This document shows positions 7,373 through 12,638 of a stretch of 12,638 nt of DNA, one piece after another. This DNA is from Methanomicrobiales archaeon (lineage in GTDB: Archaea > Halobacteriota > Methanomicrobia > Methanomicrobiales > Methanospirillaceae). The notes beneath the pieces are model-generated. The model was not told the origin of the DNA. It searched no databases and saw only the letters and a list, made by a program, of their open reading frames with translations. How positions within the stretch are numbered: the stretch's first letter is position 1; every line of letters starts with the position of its first letter. The position numbers and the translations under genes were made by a program. The stretch is taken from NCBI GenBank assembly GCA_017883495.1, contig JADGNL010000150.1, positions 1-12,638 of the forward strand, read 5' to 3'.

Positions 7373-8463
7373 CCGGGACCGTCTGGCTCGTCCGGTACGC
7401 CGAGGTCTTCCTCAAGTCGGACCCGGTGCGGCGGAACTGGGAGCGCGTGCTCGCCCACGCAATCGAGCGCCGGATGCCCGACGTCGCGGTCCGGATCGAG
7501 CGCGGCCGCCTCTGGGCCACGGGGCCGGTCGACCCGGCCGTGCTCCGGCGGATCTTCGGGATCGCCTCGTTCTCGGAGGCGGTCTTCTCTTCCCTCGAGG
7601 ACCTCGACGGAGCCGCGCTCGCGTACGCGGACGCGCACGGGATCGGCGAGGCCGCGAGCTTCGCGGTCCGCGTAAAGCGCTCGGGCAAGCACGCCTTCCG
7701 CTCGCCGCAGAAGGCGGCCGAGCTCGGCGGCGTCATCCTCGAGGCGCACCCCGATCTCCGCGTCGACCTCGGGTGCCCCGACTTCGAGCTCTTCGTCGAG
7801 ATCCGCGACGACCGCTGCTATCTCTACCACGAGGTCGTCGCAGGCCCCGGCGGCCTTCCCGAGGGAGTCGAGGGGACCCTCGTCGCCCTCTTCTCGGGCG
7901 GGATCGACTCGCCCGTCGCCGCGTACATGATGATGCGGCGCGGATGCCGGATCGTGCCGCTCTACGTCGGCCTCGAGCCCTACCTCGACGAGGATTCGCT
8001 GGCCAAGGCCCTGGCCGTGCTGGCCGCGCTCCGCGACTACGACCCCGATCTCGAGCTCGTGGTCAGGACCGACGATTACCTGTCGCGGGCCAGGGCGCTG
8101 ATGCGGCGGAGCGAGGAGCGCCTGACCTGCGTCGTCTGCAAGCGGCGCATGTACCGGCTCGCGGCCGCGCTCGCCGAGGAGGTCGGCGCCCTCGGGATTG
8201 TCACGGGCGAGTCCCTCGGCCAGGTGGCGAGCCAGACCCTCGACAACCTCGCCGTGCTCGACGGCGCCGTGGCCGTTCCGGTCTACCGCCCGCTGATCGG
8301 CCTCGACAAGGAGGAGATCATCGGGGTCGCGCGGCGCATCGGGACGTTCACGCCCTCGATCGCGCCGGGCCGGGGGTGCCGGGCCGTTCCGGACGTGGCG
8401 GCCACGAAGTCGGCGCTCGCCGAGGTCGCGCAGATCGAGGCCCGCGTCGACCGCGAGGGATAA
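7369..8463 (+). CDS. thiI: tRNA 4-thiouridine synthase ThiI (archaeal, without rhodanese domain)
   Basis: The 364-residue enzyme adenylates and thiolates U8 of tRNA; ThiI is also linked to thiazole synthesis in some organisms. An N-terminal ferredoxin-like region and THUMP domain (about 5-160; VRVKRSGKHAFRS) precede a PP-loop ATPase with the signature FSGGIDSPVAAY (175-186) and the ThiI block GESLGQVASQTLDNL (280-294). It lacks the C-terminal rhodanese domain of enterobacterial ThiI. Instead it has the C254-x2-C257 pair in RLTCVVCKRRMY, reported as essential for sulfur transfer in methanogen ThiI. The ATG at 7369 overlaps the SepCysS stop (ATGA) and the protein starts cleanly as MTGTVWLVRYAEVFLKS. 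The same frame is open far upstream, but that is inside SepCysS and arginine-rich. Coupling to SepCysS suggests shared supply of persulfide sulfur. Confidence 0.95.
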   Translation: MTGTVWLVRYAEVFLKSDPVRRNWERVLAHAIERRMPDVAVRIERGRLWATGPVDPAVLRRIFGIASFSEAVFSSLEDLDGAALAYADAHGIGEAASFAVRVKRSGKHAFRSPQKAAELGGVILEAHPDLRVDLGCPDFELFVEIRDDRCYLYHEVVAGPGGLPEGVEGTLVALFSGGIDSPVAAYMMMRRGCRIVPLYVGLEPYLDEDSLAKALAVLAALRDYDPDLELVVRTDDYLSRARALMRRSEERLTCVVCKRRMYRLAAALAEEVGALGIVTGESLGQVASQTLDNLAVLDGAVAVPVYRPLIGLDKEEIIGVARRIGTFTPSIAPGRGCRAVPDVAATKSALAEVAQIEARVDREG

Positions 8464-8467
8464 ATAG
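8458..8467 (+). promoter_or_regulatory. TATA box overlapping the thiI stop codon
   Basis: GGATAAATAG spans the thiI TAA stop and is a good archaeal TATA box. Its centre is about 30 bp before the ATG at 8493, so transcription would start near 8487-8490 and the mRNA would be nearly leaderless. That fits the lack of a clear ribosome site there. Confidence 0.55.
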
Positions 8468-8492
8468 CGCTCCGGGCGATCTCCCGATCGGC

Positions 8493-9385
8493 ATGGCGAC
8501 CTGGAACGAGCTGAACGCCGAGGTCAGGGCTCTCGGCACGACCTTCGACGTCGTCCGGCGCAAGTACCTGCGCGCGCTGGCCTACCGGACCGGCCGAAAT
8601 ATGGTCCCGCTCTACTCCGGCTGGCTCGATCGAGTCGATCACCCCGGAACCGGCATCGGCGACGTGGACGAGGTCGGGCTGATGACCGTGGTCGGCGGGC
8701 TCAACCCGGGCCGCGGGCTCGACCTGCTCGTCCATACGCCCGGCGGAGATACGGCCGCGACCGAGTCGATCGCCCACTATCTGCGGGCGCGCTTCGGCTC
8801 CGACATCCGGGTGATCGTGCCGCAGCTCGCGCTCTCGGCCGGCACGGTCCTCTGCTGCGCGGCCCGCGTGGTGCTGATGGGGAGCAGTCGAGTCTCGGCC
8901 CGATCGATCCTCAGGTCAACGGCCGTCCGGTCCATGCCGTGGTCGAGGAGTTCCGGCGGGCCGGGCGCGAGATGAAGGAGGACTCCGACCGGGTCCGGCT
9001 CTGGCGGCCGATCCTCGAGCAGTACGATCCGACCATGGTCGGCGAGTGCGAGAAGGCGATCGCCTGGTCCCGCGAGGTTGCCCGCGATCTCCTTCGCTCG
9101 GGCATGTTCTCCGCCGCCCCAGACGCCGACGCCCGCGTGGACCGGGTCCTCCACGGTCTGATCGACCATCCGGTCACGAAGGCCCACGCCCGCCACCTCC
9201 CGATCGAGACGGTGCGGGAGATAGGCTTCGCGATGCAGGCGCTCGAGGACGATCCGGCCCTCCACGACGCGGTCCTCTCGGTCCATAACACCGCGCTGCT
9301 CACCTTCATGAACACCCCCGCCTTCCGGCTGATCGAGAATCAGGACGGGCTCTCGTTCATCCAGGCCGACGTTCCGAACCTCTGA
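8493..9385 (+). pseudogene. Serine dehydrogenase proteinase (SDH_sah, ClpP/SppA-like fold), frameshifted
   Basis: Two frames together make one protein of about 297 residues. Frame one (8493 to about 8882) encodes MATWNELNAEVRALG, the oxyanion-type HTPGGDTAATESIAHYLR and the nucleophile region VPQLALSAGTVLCCAA. Frame two resumes at once with QSSLGPIDPQVNG (from 8885) and continues through WRPILEQYDPTMVGECEKA to TGA at 9383-9385. The order matches archaeal SDH_sah proteins, soluble relatives of ClpP and SppA with no membrane helix here. The break is at G4 (8879-8882): one more G would read MGEQSSLGPIDPQ without a gap, so a single-base deletion is the simplest cause. It may be a genuine lesion or a homopolymer error in the assembly. 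Read as it stands, frame one would stop at 8973-8975 after a scrambled tail. Cellular role is unknown beyond predicted peptidase activity. Confidence 0.82.
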
Positions 9386-9393
9386 AGGGGACA

Positions 9394-9402
9394 GATTTAT
9401 AT
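9394..9402 (+). promoter_or_regulatory. TATA box and GGTGA ribosome site for the 53-residue protein gene
   Basis: GATTTATAT lies just after the protease-family stop and is a strong archaeal TATA match. It predicts a start of transcription near 9424. GGTGA at 9426-9430, complementary to the archaeal 16S tail, is five bases before the ATG at 9436. This decides the start over the in-frame GTG at 9409, which would lie upstream of the transcript. Confidence 0.6.
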
Positions 9403-9435
9403 CCCTTTGTGGTCTTCCTGGTTCTGGTGAAGTCG

Positions 9436-9597
9436 ATGGACGAGAAAGGTAAGACAAGCCGAAGGACGGATGACGTGGAGCGCGAGACCCCCCTGCACAA
9501 CTACGTGGGAGGGGAGATCTCGAACCCCGAGCCCAAGAAGACGGGCCGGAAGGAGGAGACCGATACCTCCTCCGGGACCGGGGCAACAGAGCGCTGA
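9436..9597 (+). CDS. Small highly charged hypothetical protein (53 aa)
   Basis: The 53-residue product is not recognised. It is hydrophilic, rich in Lys, Arg, Glu, Thr and Gly, and has no Cys, no Trp and no membrane segment. Only the central LHNYVGGEISNP looks ordered, so it is probably mostly disordered. The case for a real gene is its own TATA box, a GGTGA site at correct spacing and an ATG start. It also fits cleanly between a plus-strand gene and a convergent one. Thirty-four bases separate it from the stop of the minus-strand regulator; these include a C-rich pyrimidine tract (9600-9620) that might serve as terminator for this strand. Function is unknown. Confidence 0.55.
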   Translation: MDEKGKTSRRTDDVERETPLHNYVGGEISNPEPKKTGRKEETDTSSGTGATER

Positions 9598-9631
9598 CGC
9601 CCCTATCCCCTCTCCTCCTCGATGACCGGGG

Positions 9632-10417
9632 TCAGGCTGCCGGCATCTGGACGCCGGGTTCGATCACGAACCGGCAATAGCCGCTGCCCATCGCGTAGCA
9701 GGCGGTCTCCTCGATGAGGGCGGCACTGCCGTAGTGGCCCTCGAAGACGGCCGTCAGCAGGCCGCTCTCGAAGGCGCAGGCGGGACGACCGAGGTACGGC
9801 AGGTCCATGCACTCGAAGCAGTCGTACACGACGAGCTCGAGCGGGGCCGTCGCGGCGACCTTGAGCCGGCCGAGGGCGTGCCGACTCCAGAACCCGGTCA
9901 GGGCCTCGAGCAGCTCCTCGATGGTGAGATCGGCGAAGGTCCGGGCGATACCGCGCCCGAGTCCTCTCCCGGCCGCGTGGAGAATGGGGTCGATGTTGAT
10001 GCCGCCTCCGAGCAGGGCGACCCGGACGGATCGCAGCACCGCGCGGTAGAATACGGCGGAGTCCGGATCGGCGGGATCGTAATCGGTGAGGAGACGCCCG
10101 AGATCGGCCTCGAGCCGTTCGGCGTCCGAGAGCCGCCCGAGGTACTCGGCCTCGATGTGGAAGTACTTGCGCCGCCCGTCGTCGGGGTCGTTCCGGGAGC
10201 CGAGAACCCCGTCGGCCACGAGCTCGCGCAGGTGGACCGAGACCGTCGACTTCGCGCGCTCGGTCCGCTCCACGATCTCCTCGAAGGCGAGCTCCCCGTT
10301 ACCGAGCAGTCCGAGAATCCGACCCCGCGTGGGGCTGTCCACGACCCGGAGCCCCAGTGGCGTCCTGAAGAAACCGACCTCGGTCGGGGCCCGATCCGCC
10401 CCTTCACTCTCCGTCAT
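9632..10417 (-). CDS. V4R-domain winged-helix transcriptional regulator (MsvR-like)
   Basis: The 261-residue protein has an N-terminal ArsR-type winged helix (about 18-92), with the recognition-helix stretch AKSTVSVHLRELVADGVL and the wing DPDDGRRKYFHI. After a helical linker comes a C-terminal V4R domain (about 190-255). The V4R signature is clear: VYDCFECMDLPYLGRPACAF, a glycine-rich middle, then ETACYAMGSGYCRFVI, with cysteines at 200, 203, 214, 240 and 248. This two-domain form is that of MsvR, a methanogen redox-responsive repressor whose V4R cysteines sense oxidation. Methanomicrobiales can carry several V4R regulators, so orthology is likely but not proven. The ATG at 10417 follows a strong GGAGGG (10426-10421). 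It has its own promoter with two candidate operators, implying autoregulation. No T-rich terminator follows its stop on this strand. Confidence 0.85.
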   Translation of the reverse strand: MTESEGADRAPTEVGFFRTPLGLRVVDSPTRGRILGLLGNGELAFEEIVERTERAKSTVSVHLRELVADGVLGSRNDPDDGRRKYFHIEAEYLGRLSDAERLEADLGRLLTDYDPADPDSAVFYRAVLRSVRVALLGGGINIDPILHAAGRGLGRGIARTFADLTIEELLEALTGFWSRHALGRLKVAATAPLELVVYDCFECMDLPYLGRPACAFESGLLTAVFEGHYGSAALIEETACYAMGSGYCRFVIEPGVQMPAA

Positions 10418-10448
10418 CGTCCCTCCAGTACAGCTGGGGGCGGATCCA

Positions 10449-10455
10449 CTTATAT
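10449..10455 (-). promoter_or_regulatory. TATA box of the V4R regulator gene
   Basis: On the minus strand this reads ATATAAG, a good TATA box. It is about 35 bp before the ATG at 10417, so transcription would begin near 10427 with only about ten bases of leader. That leader would begin at or just inside the GGAGGG ribosome site, so the true start is probably at or just above 10427. Confidence 0.6.
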
Positions 10456-10456
10456 G

Positions 10457-10472
10457 TTCGTTTCCCTACTAA
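10457..10472. promoter_or_regulatory. Candidate MsvR-type operator box (proximal)
   Basis: Plus strand: TTCGTT-TCCC-TACTAA. Against the MsvR box as I recall it (TTCGTA-N4-TACGAA) it matches 10 of 12 defined positions with the same 6-4-6 layout. It abuts the upstream edge of the TATA box, where the archaeal BRE would lie, so a bound regulator could block TFB/TBP. The sequence match is direct; the operator role is inferred. Confidence 0.45.
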
Positions 10473-10474
10473 TC

Positions 10475-10490
10475 TTTGCAATCCTGCGAA
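10475..10490. promoter_or_regulatory. Candidate MsvR-type operator box (distal)
   Basis: Plus strand: TTTGCA-ATCC-TGCGAA, a near-perfect inverted repeat (5 of 6 arm positions pair) with the same 6-4-6 layout. It matches the recalled MsvR box at 9 of 12 positions. It is centred 18 bp from the proximal box. Confidence 0.4.
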
Positions 10491-10508
10491 TTCCGGCCGC
10501 CGATGGCC

Positions 10509-10602
10509 CCGGCGATCCGAAAATCGATGCGTCGCCGGCCGGCGGTACAGGCGGACGTGTCAGCGCTCGTGATGGGAACGCTGACTCCGACGGGGGCCGT
10601 CG
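10509..10602. other. Intergenic region with three inverted repeats
   Basis: The 237 bp between the regulator gene and the PKD/DisA_N gene contain no plausible gene. This part holds three perfect inverted repeats: CCGGCGA/TCGCCGG (10509-10515 and 10532-10538, loop 16), GTCAGCG/CGCTGAC (10559-10565 and 10579-10585, loop 13) and CGACGG/CCGTCG (10588-10593 and 10597-10602, loop 3). In high-G+C DNA short stems arise by chance, so a role as RNA structure, operator or small RNA is only a possibility. Confidence 0.3.
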
Positions 10603-10604
10603 AT

Positions 10605-10644
10605 GGATAGAATAAAAGAGATTGCGCGAGTCGCGGCTCGCGCA
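10605..10644 (-). terminator. Hairpin plus T-rich terminator after the PKD/DisA_N gene
   Basis: Reading the minus strand after the TAA at 10657-10655, there is a perfect 8-bp stem (TGCGCGAG / CTCGCGCA, 10644-10637 with 10630-10623) and a 6-nt loop. It is followed by ATCTCTTTTATTCTATCC, a T-rich tail. This is the best terminator in the window and separates the gene from the V4R regulator downstream. Confidence 0.65.
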
Positions 10645-10654
10645 GCCGGTCCGG

Positions 10655-12638
10655 TTACCAGGGCGAGACCGTCCGGACGATCTCGCCGTGCCTGAAGATC
10701 TTGATCAGGCCGCCCGACTGCGAGACCACGATCCCGATCGTCCCGGTCACGAGCGTGATGCCCGCGACCGAGGCGTGGCGCGACCCGAGGCCGGCGGGGA
10801 TCTGGACCGCGCTCGTGTCGACCGTGATGTAGCGCCCGGCGGCCTCGACCACGCCGTCGCCGCTGATCACGAAGGCGCCGTCGAGCATGGCGAACTCCTT
10901 GATGTTCTCGGCCAGTTCCTCGTTCGTGATCCTCCGCTCCTCGGCGGTGTGGCCTTTGAACGGGTTCAGGATGAACTGGGTCGAGTACGCGAGCACGCCG
11001 TCCACGTCGCCGACCAGGAACGCGGTCCCGACCGGCTTGCCCTCGCGCCCCTCGCGGGCGATCTCGAGCGCGATCCTGAGGACTGCGTCGAAGACCCCCG
11101 GCTCGACGTCGGTTCCGGCGAGCAGGTCGCCGCCGGTGTCAACGGCCTCGCCGGCGGGCACGCCGCCGTTCGCGGCCGCCGCCATGCTGGCGGCGCCGAT
11201 CGGTACGGGCGTCGGCATGCCGGGCGGCTCGGGAAGCGGGCCGGCGGGCTGGTCGTCGATGGTCCGCGCGATCTCCTTCCAGATCTCGGCCTTCTCGAGG
11301 TAGGCGTTGCCGTACTTCGGCACGGTCTCGGCCTGGATGACCAGGAGCCGCGCCGCGTCGAGCGCGTACCGCTTCGCGGCGGACAGGTCGCCCCGCACGC
11401 GCGCCTCCTGATACGCGGCGGCCGCCTGCTCGATCGCGTCGGAGGTCGGGATCTCGGGTGAGCTGCTCTCGCGGCTCTTGAGGAAGAGGAACCCGCCGAT
11501 CAGCAGCCCCACGAGCAGGAGCACGAACAGGGGGAAGATGTTGATCCCGAAGAGCCGGATCTCGGGGATCTGGAGGCCGCCGAGGAAGCCGGTTCCGTTC
11601 TGCATCGGTGTGCCGCTGGTGTAGGTCCCCGGGACCTGCGTGATGCTGACCGGGAACGAGGTCGTGGCCGTCAGGCGCTTCTCCGGCGCCCCGACTTCGC
11701 TCTGGATCACCTCGACCCCGATCGTATACTCGCCGGCCGCACGGTACACGTGGGTCGCGGGCAGCGTATTCTGCGTGTCGCGGATCCCGTCGCCCCAGTC
11801 CCAGATGACCAGATCGATCACCGCGCTCGGGCCTCCCGGCTGGATCATTCCTCCGATGGTGACCGTCTGGTTATTGACGAGCGGTGGGTTGAGAGTGAGG
11901 ACCGGCGGGCCTATCGTCGCCACTGCGGTCGGCAGGACCGTGAGCGGCGGTTGCGTGGTCACCGGCGGCGCCGTGGTTGGGGCGGTTGTCGCCTCGGTCG
12001 GGCCGCTCACGAAGATCGTCATAGACTTGGTCGTGGACTGCCCGTCGCTCTGGAACGCGGTGACGGTGATCGTGTACGAGCCGATCCCGGCGTAGGTGTG
12101 CGAGTTCGGGACCGGGCGGTCCTCGATCACGCCGTCCCCCCAGTTCCAGTTGACCCGGGTGATGGTCGCGCCCGCGGTGCCCGGCCCCACGCTCCCCTCG
12201 ACTGTGACTGTGTAGCTCTGCGGCGACGCGGTCGGGTACAGGATCAGGGACGGCGGGAAGGTCGCCGGGTTCGTCGTCGGGATCGTGGTGGTCGGGATCG
12301 TGGTGGTCGGGACCGAGGTGACGATCGTGGTGGGGGGCGACGTCGGAGGCACGGTGTGCGTCGGCGTGGGCGGCAGCGTTGTGACGATCGGCGTCGGTGT
12401 CGGCGTGGGCGGCGGCGTTGTGACGATCGGCGTCGGTGTCGGCGTGGGCGGCAGCGTTGTGGCGATCGGCGTGGGCGGCAGTGTCGTGACTATTGGCGTC
12501 GGCTCGGTGGTGATCGGAATTGGTACGGTCGTGTCGATCACCACGGGGGGGACCGTGATGGCCGCTGAGGCGATGCCGGTACAGGCGATGAGGACCGCCA
12601 GCAGAACCCAGCAGACGGTGCATGCGCTCCAGGCGGTC
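10655..12638 (-). CDS. Membrane-anchored PKD-domain protein with cytoplasmic DisA_N (diadenylate cyclase) domain, 5' end cut by window edge
   Basis: The frame is open to the right edge without a start, giving about 660 residues; positions below count from the in-frame GTG at 12544. The 31 codons before it encode a signal peptide (hydrophobic CWVLLAVLIACTGIASA, cleavage after ASA). Residues 8-95 form a Thr/Pro-rich repeat stalk. Two PKD domains follow (about 100-181 with NWGDG, and 215-300 with DWGDG). A single membrane helix spans about 337-356 (FPLFVLLLVGLLIGGFLFL), followed by basic KSR. A helical segment (366-430) and a Pro/Ala/Gly linker lead to a DisA_N domain (about 483-629) with GTAFLVGD, the catalytic DGA (555-557), GLGSRHAS (585-592) and the core GIVVSQSGG. 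The layout implies an outside ectodomain and an inside c-di-AMP synthase module. The usual third residue of the RHR motif is Ala591 here, so activity is not assured. Confidence 0.88.
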   Translation of the reverse strand, partial: TAWSACTVCWVLLAVLIACTGIASAAITVPPVVIDTTVPIPITTEPTPIVTTLPPTPIATTLPPTPTPTPIVTTPPPTPTPTPIVTTLPPTPTHTVPPTSPPTTIVTSVPTTTIPTTTIPTTNPATFPPSLILYPTASPQSYTVTVEGSVGPGTAGATITRVNWNWGDGVIEDRPVPNSHTYAGIGSYTITVTAFQSDGQSTTKSMTIFVSGPTEATTAPTTAPPVTTQPPLTVLPTAVATIGPPVLTLNPPLVNNQTVTIGGMIQPGGPSAVIDLVIWDWGDGIRDTQNTLPATHVYRAAGEYTIGVEVIQSEVGAPEKRLTATTSFPVSITQVPGTYTSGTPMQNGTGFLGGLQIPEIRLFGINIFPLFVLLLVGLLIGGFLFLKSRESSSPEIPTSDAIEQAAAAYQEARVRGDLSAAKRYALDAARLLVIQAETVPKYGNAYLEKAEIWKEIARTIDDQPAGPLPEPPGMPTPVPIGAASMAAAANGGVPAGEAVDTGGDLLAGTDVEPGVFDAVLRIALEIAREGREGKPVGTAFLVGDVDGVLAYSTQFILNPFKGHTAEERRITNEELAENIKEFAMLDGAFVISGDGVVEAAGRYITVDTSAVQIPAGLGSRHASVAGITLVTGTIGIVVSQSGGLIKIFRHGEIVRTVSPW
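12278..12322 (-). repeat. 15-bp tandem repeat within the Thr/Pro stalk
   Basis: Two exact 15-bp units (plus strand TCGGGATCGTGGTGG at 12278-12292 and 12293-12307) are followed by a degenerate third. On the coding strand they give the T-T-I-P-T type repeat. The unit is a multiple of three, so copy change keeps the frame. Confidence 0.65.
12361..12500 (-). repeat. 39-bp tandem repeat encoding Thr/Pro stalk
   Basis: Units begin at 12361, 12400 and 12439. The first two (39 bp each) differ at one position; the third is shortened after 12470 and grades into a partial fourth copy. Each unit encodes a 13-residue PTPTPIVTT-LPPT type segment. Lengths divisible by three mean copy number can change stalk length without a frameshift. 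The region is also prone to assembly collapse. Confidence 0.75.

Noticed and set aside
8874..8890. Programmed -1 frameshift site in the protease-family gene
   Set aside because: There is a G4 run but no X-XXY-YYZ heptamer and no obvious downstream stem examined closely enough to support recoding; a single-base deletion explains it more simply.
12278..12500. Repeat block considered as a CRISPR array
   Set aside because: Units are directly abutting with no unique spacers and are in frame with a Thr/Pro-rich coding sequence.
11871..12623. His/Asp-rich 250-residue minus-strand frame starting at an ATG
   Set aside because: It overlaps the PKD/DisA_N gene in another frame. The His/Ala/Asp repeats are the frame-shifted reading of the Thr/Pro repeats, whereas the chosen frame gives signal peptide, PKD and membrane segments.

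Overview
The window looks like chromosomal DNA from a high-G+C methanogenic archaeon, most likely a member or relative of the Methanomicrobiales. The case rests on three things: an Sep-tRNA:Cys-tRNA synthase carrying the SepCysE-like N-terminal extension, a V4R-domain regulator of the methanogen MsvR type, and archaeal promoter architecture (TATA-like boxes about 25 bp before starts, GGTGA/GGAGG ribosome sites, very short leaders). The genus is not resolved. No tRNA, rRNA, insertion sequence, integrase or CRISPR array was seen, and the genes are packed with overlaps or gaps of a few bases.

Layout. Positions 1-2184 (minus strand) hold a nucleotide-sugar cluster in transcription order rmlC-like, rmlB, rmlD; rmlD runs off the left edge. 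A compact divergent promoter at about 2200-2278 separates it from a plus-strand branched-chain amino-acid operon: a citramalate/2-isopropylmalate synthase family enzyme (probably CimA), IlvB and IlvN (2279-5941). A second plus-strand operon follows (6008-8463): SepCysS fused to its SepCysE-like domain, overlapping ThiI by 4 bp. Both are persulfide sulfur-transfer enzymes acting on tRNA, one making Cys-tRNA and the other 4-thiouridine. Positions 8493-9385 encode a soluble ClpP/SppA-fold 'serine dehydrogenase proteinase' broken by a one-base frameshift in a G run. Then comes a 53-residue charged small protein with its own TATA box and ribosome site (9436-9597).

The right end is on the minus strand. 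A V4R-domain winged-helix regulator (9632-10417) has two MsvR-like operator candidates just upstream of its TATA box. Beyond a hairpin-rich intergenic region and a good terminator lies a large gene (10655 to the right edge, 5' end missing). Its product is read as signal peptide, Thr/Pro-rich repeat stalk, two PKD domains, one transmembrane helix, helical linker and a C-terminal DisA_N (diadenylate cyclase) domain. That architecture puts an extracytoplasmic adhesion-type or sensor ectodomain on a cytoplasmic c-di-AMP synthase module, and it is the most unusual item in the window.
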